Source of the DNA: an uncultured Clostridia bacterium
Lineage (GTDB): Bacteria; Bacillota; Clostridia; UBA1381
Assembly: GCA_947624165.1 (NCBI GenBank)
Contig: CANQJC010000001.1
Span: 62,001-126,000, forward strand
Length of the DNA stretch: 64,000 bases
Direction of reading: 5' to 3'
Shown: piece by piece, positions 1 to 8,607 of the stretch
How positions within the stretch are numbered: the stretch's first letter is position 1
Layout: every line of letters starts with the position of its first letter
Notes under the pieces: model-generated
Told to the model about the DNA's origin: nothing
The model's input: only the letters and a program-made list of their open reading frames with translations
Databases searched by the model: none
Made by a program: the position numbers and the translations under genes

Positions 1-1125
1 TTTCGCGTGGCAAATGCAAAAATAACACAGCTTTTTGAACGATTTGACAGCATCGAGGACATATATTTTTCTAAAAGCTATAATAATATATACGGCATAG
101 GCGAAAAAGAAAAGGCTCTTCTCGCCGACAAGGACACGTCCAAAGCGGAACGCGTCCTTGAACAAACCGCGCGGCTGCGGGGAAAAATCATCGTATACGA
201 CGACGAGTGTTATCCCGAGTTGCTCAAGCAAATGCCGGATGCTCCTTATGTTCTGTACGTTATCGGAAAAATTCCCGAGCTTGACAAGGTGCTTACAATA
301 GGCGTTGTGGGTACGCGCCGTACCACCGAGTACGGAACCGTTGTTACGGAGCGCATATGCCGGGACCTCGCCAAAGAAGGCGCGGTGACGATAAGCGGAC
401 TGGCGGCGGGTATAGACGCGGTGGGCGCGTGGTCGACGATAGAGCAGGGAGGTATCGCCGTAGGCGTAACGGGCTGCGGTCTCGACGTTGTGTACCCGCG
501 TGAAAACGCCGAGCTTTACACCGCTATGGCGCGGCAAGGCTGTATCATGACGGAATTTCCGCCCGGCACTCCTCCGGCAAGGAATAATTTTCCCGTAAGG
601 AACAGAGTGATCGCAGGGTTATCGCGCGGAGTGCTCGTAACGGAAGCACCGGCTTCGAGCGGCGCGCTCATAACAGCGCGTTACGCGCTTGAAAATAACC
701 GCGACGTATTTGCCGTCCCGCGCGACGTCACGGATACGGCTTATTCGGGAACAAATCTTTTAATACAGCAGGGCGCGAAGCTCGTGTGCGGCGCGGAGGA
801 TATATTGAATGAATATCCTTACGCGAGAAAGATAGAGCCTAAAAAAGAAAACGCCGTGAAGCGTAAAGCGGACGAAAAACGCCGAGACGTGAAAAAGGAC
901 GCGCCCGACGCTCCAAAGAGCGTTATCAAAGGCGAAAGGTTCGGGTCGCTCAATGATGAAGAAAAAAATATCGTCGAGCTTCTTGCGCGCGGCAATATGC
1001 ACATAGACGAAATATCAAGACAGACGCTTATACCTGCGGGAGACGTAAACACAAAGCTTGTAATGCTTGAAATGAAAGGGTTTGTGAAGCGTCTGCCCGG
1101 GGGAATATATCAGATAATAGTATAA
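1..1125 (+). CDS. dprA: DNA processing protein DprA (5' end cut by window edge)
   Basis: DprA (Smf) protects incoming single-stranded DNA and loads RecA onto it during natural transformation. The Rossmann-like core is clear: GVVGTRRTTEYG, then GLAAGIDAVGA, GCGLDVVYPREN and PPARNNFPVRNRVIAGL. A lysine-rich linker leads to a C-terminal winged helix (about the last 60 residues). The frame is open to the left edge. The GTG at 7 has no visible ribosome site, and family members have roughly 25 more N-terminal residues before the segment LFERFDSIEDIYF, so I treat the gene as truncated by the window. The stop lies 13 bases before topA, so the two are probably co-transcribed, the usual dprA-topA order of Firmicutes. 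Confidence 0.95.
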   Translation, partial: FRVANAKITQLFERFDSIEDIYFSKSYNNIYGIGEKEKALLADKDTSKAERVLEQTARLRGKIIVYDDECYPELLKQMPDAPYVLYVIGKIPELDKVLTIGVVGTRRTTEYGTVVTERICRDLAKEGAVTISGLAAGIDAVGAWSTIEQGGIAVGVTGCGLDVVYPRENAELYTAMARQGCIMTEFPPGTPPARNNFPVRNRVIAGLSRGVLVTEAPASSGALITARYALENNRDVFAVPRDVTDTAYSGTNLLIQQGAKLVCGAEDILNEYPYARKIEPKKENAVKRKADEKRRDVKKDAPDAPKSVIKGERFGSLNDEEKNIVELLARGNMHIDEISRQTLIPAGDVNTKLVMLEMKGFVKRLPGGIYQIIV

Positions 1126-1138
1126 AGGGGAGAAAAAT

Positions 1139-3214
1139 ATGGCAGGGAAGAAATTGCTTATTGTTGAGTCGCCGGCAAAGGCGGGTACCATAAAAAAATA
1201 TCTTGGCAAGGACTATAACGTACTCGCGTCCATGGGTCACATCATCGATCTGCCGAAAAGTCAAATGGGCGTAGATATCGAAAACGATTTCACGCCGAGA
1301 TATATCACGATAAGAGGAAAGGGACAGCTGCTCAGCCAGCTCAAAAAGGAAGCAAAAAAAGCGGACGCCGTATATCTCGCGACCGACCCCGACCGCGAAG
1401 GCGAAGCGATAAGCTGGCATCTGGCGAACGCGCTCAATATCGACCCTCAGTCGGACTGCCGCGTAACGTTCAACGAAATTACAAAAACGGCTGTAAAAAA
1501 CGCGATCAAAAGTCCGAGGAAAATAGATATGGATCTCGTGGACGCTCAGCAGGCGCGCCGCGTTTTGGACAGGATAGTGGGTTATACGATAAGCCCCATA
1601 CTTTGGGAGAAGGTAAAGCGCGGTCTGAGCGCGGGACGCGTACAGTCCGTCGCGACGAAGCTCATATGCGACCGAGAGGACGAAATAGAAAATTTCACGC
1701 CGCAGGAATATTGGACGATAGAGTCGCTTCTTGCGGATCCCGCGTCAAAAAAGGAATTTACGGCGAGGTATTACGGCGAGAACGGTAAGGAGAGGAAGCT
1801 TTCCAACGCTTCCGAGACGAAGGAAATTACGGACGATTTAAAGAACGCCGAATTTATAGTGGAAAGCGTAAAGCGCGGACAGCAGAAACGCAATCCGCAG
1901 CCGCCGTTTACCACAAGTACGCTCCAGCAGGACGCGTCAAGGAAATACAATTTCCAGGCGGCAAAGACAATGCAAATCGCCCAGACGCTCTATGAGGGCG
2001 TGAATTTGGGCGGCAGGATCGGCTCGATCGGTTTGATAACGTATATGAGAACGGATTCGCTACGTATTGCGGACGACGCGCAAAAGGAAGCCGTGGAATA
2101 TCTTACAAGGGAATACGGCGCGGAATATGTAAATCCGAAGCAGTACAAAACGAAAAGAAACGCGCAGGACGCGCATGAAGCGATACGTCCCACGTCGATA
2201 AACATAAAGCCTATCGATATCAAGGATAAGCTGACGAACGACCAGTACAGACTGTACAAGCTGATTTGGGAGCGTTTTGCGGCAAGTCAGATGGCGAGCG
2301 CGGTATACAATACCATGCAGGTGACGATCGACGCGAACGGACACACATTTAAGGCGAACGGTTCAAACGTAAAGTTTAAGGGTTATATGACCGTGTACGT
2401 CGAATCCGGCGAGGAAAAGGAAAAGAAGGAAAAAATGCTTCCTCCGCTTGAGGAGAATAAAAAACTTACGCTCAAAAACACCGAGGAGAAGCAGCACTTT
2501 ACGCAGCCGCCGGCGCGTTATACCGACGCGACGCTCATAAGAGAGCTTGAGGAAAACGGAATAGGCAGACCGTCCACCTACGCGCCTACCATTTCAACTA
2601 TCGTTTCGCGCGGATACGTCGTAAGGAACAAGCGTCAGCTTATCCCCACGGAGTTGGGCTTCGTCACATCCGAAATCATGAAGAATAATTTCTCCGACAT
2701 TGTAGACGTGGAGTTTACAGCCGGAATGGAGGAGGAGCTTGACGAGGTCGAAGAAGGCACGGTCGAGTGGAAAAAGGTACTCAACGAATTTTATCCGTCG
2801 TTCAAGCGCAGTCTTGACAAGGCGCAGAAGAATGTCGAAAAGATCAAGATAAAGGACGAGGAATCCGACGTCGTATGCGAGAAGTGCGGCAGAAAAATGG
2901 TATATAAGCTGAGTAAATTCGGTAAATTCCTCGCCTGCCCGGGTTACCCCGAATGTAAAAACACAAAAGCGATACGCGAGGAGACCGGCGCGAAATGCCC
3001 AAAATGCGGCGGCGAGATACTTGTGAAACGGTCGCGCAGAGGAAAGGTTTATTACGGGTGCGAAAATCTGCCGAAATGCGATTTTATGGCATGGTATATG
3101 CCGCTAAAGGACGAGGTATGTCCCAAATGCGGCGGACTGTTACTGAAAAAGACCGGAAAATCCGGCAAGATATTCTGTTATAACGAGGATTGCAAATACG
3201 AGCGCAAAATTTGA
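1139..3214 (+). CDS. topA: DNA topoisomerase I
   Basis: Type IA topoisomerase that relaxes negative supercoils. The N-terminal Toprim domain begins KKLLIVESPAKAGTIKKYLG and has the acidic triad region DPDREGEAISWH. The catalytic tyrosine is in GLITYMRTDSLR (about residue 303). The C-terminus carries three four-cysteine zinc ribbons (about residues 580-691), the third written CPKCGG...CYNEDC. At 691 residues it has the usual length of Firmicutes TopA. The start at 1139 follows an AGGGGAG ribosome site. It sits between dprA and trmFO in the classical order dprA-topA-trmFO. Confidence 0.97.
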   Translation: MAGKKLLIVESPAKAGTIKKYLGKDYNVLASMGHIIDLPKSQMGVDIENDFTPRYITIRGKGQLLSQLKKEAKKADAVYLATDPDREGEAISWHLANALNIDPQSDCRVTFNEITKTAVKNAIKSPRKIDMDLVDAQQARRVLDRIVGYTISPILWEKVKRGLSAGRVQSVATKLICDREDEIENFTPQEYWTIESLLADPASKKEFTARYYGENGKERKLSNASETKEITDDLKNAEFIVESVKRGQQKRNPQPPFTTSTLQQDASRKYNFQAAKTMQIAQTLYEGVNLGGRIGSIGLITYMRTDSLRIADDAQKEAVEYLTREYGAEYVNPKQYKTKRNAQDAHEAIRPTSINIKPIDIKDKLTNDQYRLYKLIWERFAASQMASAVYNTMQVTIDANGHTFKANGSNVKFKGYMTVYVESGEEKEKKEKMLPPLEENKKLTLKNTEEKQHFTQPPARYTDATLIRELEENGIGRPSTYAPTISTIVSRGYVVRNKRQLIPTELGFVTSEIMKNNFSDIVDVEFTAGMEEELDEVEEGTVEWKKVLNEFYPSFKRSLDKAQKNVEKIKIKDEESDVVCEKCGRKMVYKLSKFGKFLACPGYPECKNTKAIREETGAKCPKCGGEILVKRSRRGKVYYGCENLPKCDFMAWYMPLKDEVCPKCGGLLLKKTGKSGKIFCYNEDCKYERKI

Positions 3215-3245
3215 CGCGGAACGCGGTCGGATCAAGGAGAATGGT

Positions 3246-4550
3246 ATGGTAAAAGTCATAGGAGCCGGACTTGCCGGCTGTGAAGCGGCGTGGCAAATCG
3301 CGAAAAGGAATATTGACGTGACGCTTTGCGAGATGAAACCGTATAAATTTTCACCGGCGCACAGTAACGCCGACTTCGCCGAGCTTGTATGCTCAAATTC
3401 ACTGAAGGCAAGCAGGATAGAGAACGCGTGCGGACTTCTGAAAGAGGAAATGCGTTTGTTCGGATCGCTCGTGATGGAAGCTGCCGACGCGACCGCCGTA
3501 CCCGCCGGCGGCGCGCTTGCCGTGGATCGCGCCGCGTTTTCACGGTACATAACCGAAAAGATAGGATCAAATCCGCTTATACATATCTCGCGCGGCGAGG
3601 TGTGCGGCATTGATACGGACGAGTACACAGTGATAGCGACGGGACCGCTCACGTCGGACGCGCTCGCAAAGGAAATTGCCGAGATGACGGGCGTTGGATC
3701 CCTTTACTTTTACGACGCAGCCGCGCCGCTCGTGACGGCTGAAAGTATAGATGAAGATAAGGTTTTCCGCGCGTCGCGTTACGGCAGAGGTACGGACGAT
3801 TATATAAACTGTCCTATGACCGAGGAGGAATACGATGCGTTTTACACCGCCCTTACGGACGGTGAAACGGTGCCGCTCAAGACTTTTGAAAATCAAAAGG
3901 TTTTCGAGGGCTGTATGCCGATAGAGGTAATGGCGAAACGCGGACGCGAAACGCTGACCTTCGGACCTCTCAAGCCCGTGGGACTTGTGGATCCGAAAAC
4001 GGGCCGCGACGATGCTTACGCCGTGGTTCAGCTGCGCAGGGACAACCGTGAAGGCACGCTTTACAATATGGTCGGTTTTCAGACGAATCTGAAATTCGGC
4101 GAGCAGAAGAGGATATTCTCAATGATACCTGGGCTCGGCAGCGCGGATTTTGCTCGTTTCGGCGTAATGCACAGAAACACATACATCGACTCGCCGCGTA
4201 TTTTGGACAGGTACTATCGAATGAAAAAATTCCCGAAGATTTTTTTCGCAGGACAGATAACGGGCGTGGAGGGATACGTCGAAAGCGCGTCGAGCGGCAT
4301 AATAGCCGGATACAATTTGGCAAAGCTGCTTTCGGGCGGGGAAATGCTTGAACCCGACGCGAGAACGTGTATCGGCGCGCTGCCGCTGTACATATCAAAC
4401 GGCGCAAACAGCGTGTTCCAGCCTATGAACGCAAACTTCGGAATTATCGAAGGACTTGAGGAAAGAGTCAGAAACAAACAGGACAGATACGGTAAGATAG
4501 CGCGTCGCGCGCTTGATATAATAAAAAAACAATTAAAAACGGAGGAATAA
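3246..4550 (+). CDS. trmFO: methylenetetrahydrofolate--tRNA (uracil-54-C5)-methyltransferase TrmFO
   Basis: Folate- and FAD-dependent enzyme that makes ribothymidine at position 54 of tRNA. The N-terminus has the dinucleotide fold VIGAGLAGCEAAWQIAKR and the TrmFO signature segment FAELVCSNSLKA (about residues 45-56), which contains a conserved cysteine. The C-terminal half contains FAGQITGVEGYVESASSG, typical of GidA-like FAD proteins. Length is 434 residues, normal for the family. The start at 3246 is preceded by AAGGAGA about five bases upstream. It lies 31 bases after topA, and a lipoprotein gene follows after only 2 bases, so the three are likely one operon. Confidence 0.96.
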   Translation: MVKVIGAGLAGCEAAWQIAKRNIDVTLCEMKPYKFSPAHSNADFAELVCSNSLKASRIENACGLLKEEMRLFGSLVMEAADATAVPAGGALAVDRAAFSRYITEKIGSNPLIHISRGEVCGIDTDEYTVIATGPLTSDALAKEIAEMTGVGSLYFYDAAAPLVTAESIDEDKVFRASRYGRGTDDYINCPMTEEEYDAFYTALTDGETVPLKTFENQKVFEGCMPIEVMAKRGRETLTFGPLKPVGLVDPKTGRDDAYAVVQLRRDNREGTLYNMVGFQTNLKFGEQKRIFSMIPGLGSADFARFGVMHRNTYIDSPRILDRYYRMKKFPKIFFAGQITGVEGYVESASSGIIAGYNLAKLLSGGEMLEPDARTCIGALPLYISNGANSVFQPMNANFGIIEGLEERVRNKQDRYGKIARRALDIIKKQLKTEE

Positions 4551-4552
4551 AA

Positions 4553-4957
4553 ATGAACAAAAAAATAATTTCTGTAATTTTGGCGATGATGCTGACGGTA
4601 CCCGCTCTCGCGTCCTGCGGCGGCAACAAGACGGACGAAGACGGCTCGGACGTGAACGTAACGGAACAACAGGATGAAGTAATGCCCACGTTCATGTACT
4701 TTGTATCCAACAGCGACGCCGATTTCGACGCTGCGAACAAGGTCGTTGACGAGCTGAAAGACGAATACGACGGCAAGGTAAACTTTAACATCATCAATAT
4801 CGATGAGAATCCCGACGCTGTAAACAGTTTCCCCGTACAGGGACAAACGCCGATGCTCATCATGCTGAATACGTCGAACGACATTTCCGCTCTGTCGCCG
4901 AAATGCTCCGACAAGGAACAGCTTAAAGCGGCGATCGACGCGGCTTTTGAAGGCTGA
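4553..4957 (+). CDS. lipoprotein with thioredoxin-like fold lacking the CXXC motif
   Basis: A 134-residue predicted lipoprotein. A hydrophobic signal sequence ends in the lipobox ALASC, so Cys22 should be lipidated and the protein should face outward on the membrane. The rest follows the thioredoxin pattern: a strand FMYFVSN, a helix, KVNFNIINIDENPDAV (compare the VDVDENP strand of thioredoxins) and a cis-proline-like segment QGQTPMLIML. The position where thioredoxins have WCGPC reads SNSDAD, so there are no redox cysteines. I infer a structural or binding role, function unknown. It starts 2 bases after trmFO and a strong terminator follows it. Confidence 0.8.
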   Translation: MNKKIISVILAMMLTVPALASCGGNKTDEDGSDVNVTEQQDEVMPTFMYFVSNSDADFDAANKVVDELKDEYDGKVNFNIINIDENPDAVNSFPVQGQTPMLIMLNTSNDISALSPKCSDKEQLKAAIDAAFEG

Positions 4958-4965
4958 CGATACCG

Positions 4966-4997
4966 AAAAACGCTTTCGCATATGCGGGAGCGTTTTT
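4966..4997 (+). terminator. intrinsic terminator after the dprA-topA-trmFO-lipoprotein operon
   Basis: The arms AAACGCT and AGCGTTT enclose the palindromic stretch CGCATATGCG and are followed by a run of five T. It lies 10 bases past the lipoprotein stop and before gpr, so it should end the upstream operon. Confidence 0.85.
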
Positions 4998-5046
4998 GTG
5001 TATAATAAAATAACGCTTTCACTTTGAAGCAAAAGGAGATTTTATT

Positions 5047-5916
5047 ATGCAGAATATACGAACCGACCTCGCCGTGGAAGCTCATGAGATGAGCAAAAGA
5101 GAAGCGAAGAACTCCGCTTCCGTCGACGGAGTGATTTCCGACGTTGAAAAAAAGGGCGATATAACCGTGACGCGCGTCAAAATAACAAACGACAACGGAA
5201 GCAGGACGCTCGGAAAGGCAAAGGGTACTTATATCACGATCGACGCGCCCAATTTAAAATACAGTCTCGAGACGTATGAGCGCGCGTGCAGCGTGATCGC
5301 GGAGGAAATACGAGGATTGACTAAAATCGACAGCGACACGCTTACGCTCGTCGTCGGATTGGGGAACCGCGAAATAACGCCTGACGCGCTCGGGTCGAGC
5401 GTCGTGTCGAAGCTTTTGATAACGCATCACATAAAGGAATGCTCGGATAACGAAATTTTCGGCGAGAATATAAGCGGCGTATGCGCTATCGCGCCGGGCG
5501 TTTTGGGAACGACCGGCATTGAAACAGCCGATATAATCAGAGCCGTGTCAGAAAAGGTAAAGCCGCAGCTTATAATCGCTGTGGACGCGCTTGCCGCCGC
5601 GGATATCGAACGCGTGAGCAATACCATACAAATATCGGACGCGGGTATCCAGCCGGGCGCGGGCGTCGGGAACAATCGCGACGGACTTAACGAAGAGACT
5701 ATCGGGATAAAGGTCATAGCTATCGGAGTGCCGACAGTGATCGACGCGGCGACGATTTCAAAGATAAAAATACCGAAGGAGCTTTCGCCGCTTATGGTCA
5801 CAACAAAAGATATCGATCTTGTCATCGAACGCGCGGCAAAGACCGTGGCTAACGGTATAAATCTCGCGCTGCACAGCCGTTTGACGCTCAGAGACGTCGA
5901 AAGCTATGTGAGTTGA
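5047..5916 (+). CDS. gpr: germination protease GPR
   Basis: GPR is the aspartic-like protease that cleaves small acid-soluble spore proteins during germination. It is made as a zymogen in the forespore. The N-terminus contains IRTDLAVEAHEM, matching the conserved start of the family where the propeptide is removed. Also visible are VVGLGNREITPDALGSSVV, IAPGVLGTTGIETADI and IQPGAGVGNNR. The length (289 residues) is somewhat shorter than that of Bacillus GPR because the propeptide region is short. An AAGGAGA site precedes the start. In Bacillus the gene is read by forespore sigma factors; I could not identify a convincing sigma-G promoter in the short upstream gap. It is evidence that the host forms endospores. 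Confidence 0.95.
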   Translation: MQNIRTDLAVEAHEMSKREAKNSASVDGVISDVEKKGDITVTRVKITNDNGSRTLGKAKGTYITIDAPNLKYSLETYERACSVIAEEIRGLTKIDSDTLTLVVGLGNREITPDALGSSVVSKLLITHHIKECSDNEIFGENISGVCAIAPGVLGTTGIETADIIRAVSEKVKPQLIIAVDALAAADIERVSNTIQISDAGIQPGAGVGNNRDGLNEETIGIKVIAIGVPTVIDAATISKIKIPKELSPLMVTTKDIDLVIERAAKTVANGINLALHSRLTLRDVESYVS

Positions 5917-5973
5917 CATATGGCATGTCATGGAGTAAAATAACAATATAAAAAAAACGAAAGGGAAATGTAC

Positions 5974-7230
5974 ATGGAAATCTTGAACATAAACGACAAT
6001 ATAAGTCTGTATTCCATACCTATGAAAAAATTGAAAACGTCGTCCTTGGGCGTGTATATACATCGTCCGCTGTGCGAGGAGGAAGCGTCGGCGAACGCGG
6101 TGCTGCCTTACGTGATGAAGCGCGGCTTCGGACTATGCCCGAACGCCAAGGCGGTATCGGACTATTTGGAAAATCTTTACGGCGCGTCGCTCGGCGCGGG
6201 AGTGCTCAAACGCGGAGACGACCATATTATTTATTTTTCCGCGGAGACCATTTCCGATAAATACGCTCCGCAGGGCGAATGTCTTGTTGCCGATACGGCG
6301 GAGCTTATGATGTCGCTGCTCTTTGAACCGCGCGCGTTTGACGAGGAGAATGTGGAACGCGAAAAGAAAAACGCCGTCGACAGGATAACTGCGGAAATAA
6401 ACGATAAAAGACAGTATGCCCAGCTTCGCTGCTGTGAGGAAATGTGCAAAGACGAGAGCTTCGCTCTGTCGCGTCTGGGAACAAAGGACGGCGTGGACGC
6501 GCTCAACGCCGAAATTCTTAAAAAAAGATATGAGGAAATAATAACGTCGTCGCCGATATACATTTACGTGTGCGGCGACGCCGATATAAACGCCGTTGCC
6601 CAACGTATACGCGCGTACGCGTCGAAGCTTACGTTCAAGCCCGCGTCGATGCCGAAGGAAAAGATTTTCGAAAGACACGGCGACGTTCGGCGCGTGACCG
6701 AAAACATGGACGTTGTGCAGGGTAAGCTTTGTATGGGATTCAGAACAGGCACGCCGTCCGACGACGGGGACTATATTCCGCTTACTGTCATGAACAGCAT
6801 ATTCGGCGGCGGCGCGCACTCAAAGCTTTTTAACAATGTGCGCGAAAAGCTCAGCCTGTGCTATTATGCGTCAAGCAGTATCGTGAGAAGCAAGGGTCTC
6901 ATGTTTGTCAATGCGGGTATAGAGTTTTCAAATTTCGACAAGGCGTACAATGAGATCCTTGTTCAGCTCGACGCGGTAAAAAACGGCGATATATCCGAGT
7001 TTGAATTCGAATCGTCCGTGAACGCTTTGATAAATCAGCTTGAATCCTATAACGACGATCAGAACGCCATGCAGATCTTCTGCATGGGCGAAAAAATTTC
7101 CGGCACGAATTACAGTATAGACGACATGAAGGAAATGATTCGCCGCGTGACGATAGAGGACGTGAAACGCGCCGCCGCCAAGACTGAGCTTGACACGGTG
7201 TACTTTCTTGCCGGAAAGGAGGAAAAATAA
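5974..7230 (+). CDS. ymfF: M16-family peptidase-like protein, YmfF type (inactive partner)
   Basis: A 418-residue protein of the insulinase/M16 superfamily. It resembles the non-catalytic member of the YmfF/YmfH pair of Bacillus, which has been linked to EF-P modification; that role is known from the family and not shown here. It lacks the HXXEH zinc motif; the matching region reads VMKRGFGLCPNAKAV. The C-terminal half has the M16 fold signature GGGAHSKLFNNVREKLSLCYYASS. I start it at 5974 and not at the ATG at 5968, because AAGGG at 5961-5965 is only two bases from the first but eight from the second. Its stop overlaps the ymfH start by one base (TAATG), which implies translational coupling. 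Confidence 0.88.
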   Translation: MEILNINDNISLYSIPMKKLKTSSLGVYIHRPLCEEEASANAVLPYVMKRGFGLCPNAKAVSDYLENLYGASLGAGVLKRGDDHIIYFSAETISDKYAPQGECLVADTAELMMSLLFEPRAFDEENVEREKKNAVDRITAEINDKRQYAQLRCCEEMCKDESFALSRLGTKDGVDALNAEILKKRYEEIITSSPIYIYVCGDADINAVAQRIRAYASKLTFKPASMPKEKIFERHGDVRRVTENMDVVQGKLCMGFRTGTPSDDGDYIPLTVMNSIFGGGAHSKLFNNVREKLSLCYYASSSIVRSKGLMFVNAGIEFSNFDKAYNEILVQLDAVKNGDISEFEFESSVNALINQLESYNDDQNAMQIFCMGEKISGTNYSIDDMKEMIRRVTIEDVKRAAAKTELDTVYFLAGKEEK

Positions 7231-8519
7231 TGGATATGCGTCATATAAAAAACGAGCTTACCGGCGAGGAAATGTACTTCGGCAAACATTCGTCGGGTCT
7301 GGGCGTATACGTAATACCGAAAAAAGATTACAGCAACACCTTTGCGATTTTCGGCACGAGATACGGATCGGTCGATTCGGAATTTATTGTCCCCGGTGAG
7401 AAGGACGTGACGAGCGTGCCGGACGGAATAGCGCATTATCTCGAACATAAGATGTTTGACCAGCCCGACGGCAGCAACGTGTTCGATAAATTTTCAAAGT
7501 ACGGCGGTAACGCGAACGCGTTTACTTCGTTTAACATTACCGCTTACCTTTTCAGCGCGACCGCGAACGTGGAGGAAAATCTTGCCGCGCTCATAGATTA
7601 CGTGCAGTCGCCGTATTTTACCGAGGACAGCGTGAAAAAGGAACAGGGGATAATCGGACAGGAAATACGTATGTATGACGACAGCGGAAGCTGGAAGCTG
7701 TTTTTTAACCTTCTGAACTGCCTGTACAAGAACCACCCCGTCAAAAAAGAAATCGCGGGAACGGTTGAAAGTATAAGCCGTATAACGCCCGAGCTTCTTT
7801 ATAAGTGCTACAATACCTTCTATAATCTTTCAAATATGTCGCTCGTAGTAGTCGGGAACGTCGACGTTGATAAAATCGTTAAAGTGACGGAGGACGGTAT
7901 CAAGAAAAACGAGCCGTTTTCCGAGGAGATAAAAAAGATTTACCCCGACGAGCCGGACGAGACAGCCAAGCAATTTGCCGAGCAAAGCTTAAGCGTCGCG
8001 TCGCCGCTGTTTATGATTGGATTCAAGGACACGGACACGGGCTTCGGCGGCGAAAATCTCCTAAAGAAAAGCATCGAAATCAATATTCTCCTGAGGATAC
8101 TTTTCGGCAAAGGCTCGAAGCTGTACACGGAGCTTTACGAAAAAGGACTTATAAACAATACCTTCTCATTCGACTACACAATGCAGCCGTCCTACGCGTA
8201 CTCTGTGCTTGAAGGTGAAAGCGGCGACCCGAAGGACGTGTACGCCGCCGTTAACAAAGAGATCGAACGCGTGAAAAAAGAGGGGTTGAGCGAGGACGAT
8301 TTCAATAGGATCAAAAAGGTGATGTGGGGCGAATATATACGCTCCATGAACGACGTTGAAGATTACGCCGTGACGTTTATCCAGTATTTGTTTATGGACA
8401 TAGACTACTTTAATTATTACGACGTGTACAAGCAGGTAACGTTCGACGACGTAAAAAAACGTTTCGAAAAACATTTTGTCACGGAGCGTTCCGCGCTTTC
8501 GATAATAAATCCCGTATAA
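7230..8519 (+). CDS. ymfH: M16-family zinc metallopeptidase, YmfH type
   Basis: Partner of the preceding gene, 429 residues. Near residue 70 it has the inverted zinc motif in GIAHYLEHKMFDQPDG (HXXEH), then NAFTSFNITAYLFSATAN. A downstream glutamate in EQGIIGQEIRMYDD is the likely third zinc ligand. M16 enzymes of this type act as two-subunit peptidases with one active (this gene) and one inactive subunit (the gene before). One-base coupling to ymfF supports a heterodimer. Three copies of a GGGGACACTAAAA repeat begin two bases after its stop, followed by a terminator shared with ylbJ on the other strand. Confidence 0.9.
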   Translation: MDMRHIKNELTGEEMYFGKHSSGLGVYVIPKKDYSNTFAIFGTRYGSVDSEFIVPGEKDVTSVPDGIAHYLEHKMFDQPDGSNVFDKFSKYGGNANAFTSFNITAYLFSATANVEENLAALIDYVQSPYFTEDSVKKEQGIIGQEIRMYDDSGSWKLFFNLLNCLYKNHPVKKEIAGTVESISRITPELLYKCYNTFYNLSNMSLVVVGNVDVDKIVKVTEDGIKKNEPFSEEIKKIYPDEPDETAKQFAEQSLSVASPLFMIGFKDTDTGFGGENLLKKSIEINILLRILFGKGSKLYTELYEKGLINNTFSFDYTMQPSYAYSVLEGESGDPKDVYAAVNKEIERVKKEGLSEDDFNRIKKVMWGEYIRSMNDVEDYAVTFIQYLFMDIDYFNYYDVYKQVTFDDVKKRFEKHFVTERSALSIINPV

Positions 8520-8520
8520 C

Positions 8521-8578
8521 GGGGACACTAAAACTCCGCTCGGCGGGGACACTAAAATAAAAAATGGGGACACTAAAA
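8521..8578. repeat. three copies of the 13-bp repeat GGGGACACTAAAA
   Basis: Exact copies lie at 8521-8533, 8545-8557 and 8566-8578, with unequal spacers of 11 and 8 bases. They fill the gap between the ymfH stop and the shared terminator. Similar short GGGGACA-type strings occur around REP-associated (Y1) transposases in other bacteria, so this may be a remnant of such an element; that link is inference. No transposase is present. Confidence 0.8.
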
Positions 8579-8607
8579 GAGACGCTCAAATCAAGCGTCT
8601 CTTTTTT
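8575..8607. terminator. bidirectional terminator between ymfH and ylbJ
   Basis: An inverted repeat AAAAGAGACGCT / AGCGTCTCTTTT with a seven-base loop, with T runs on both strands. It can end ymfH transcripts (plus) and ylbJ transcripts (minus). It overlaps the last copy of the GGGGACACTAAAA repeat and the 3' end of ylbJ. Confidence 0.85.

Noticed and set aside
8521-8578. Short CRISPR-like array
   Set aside because: Repeats are only 13 bases and spacers 8-11 bases, far below CRISPR unit sizes, and there are no cas genes.
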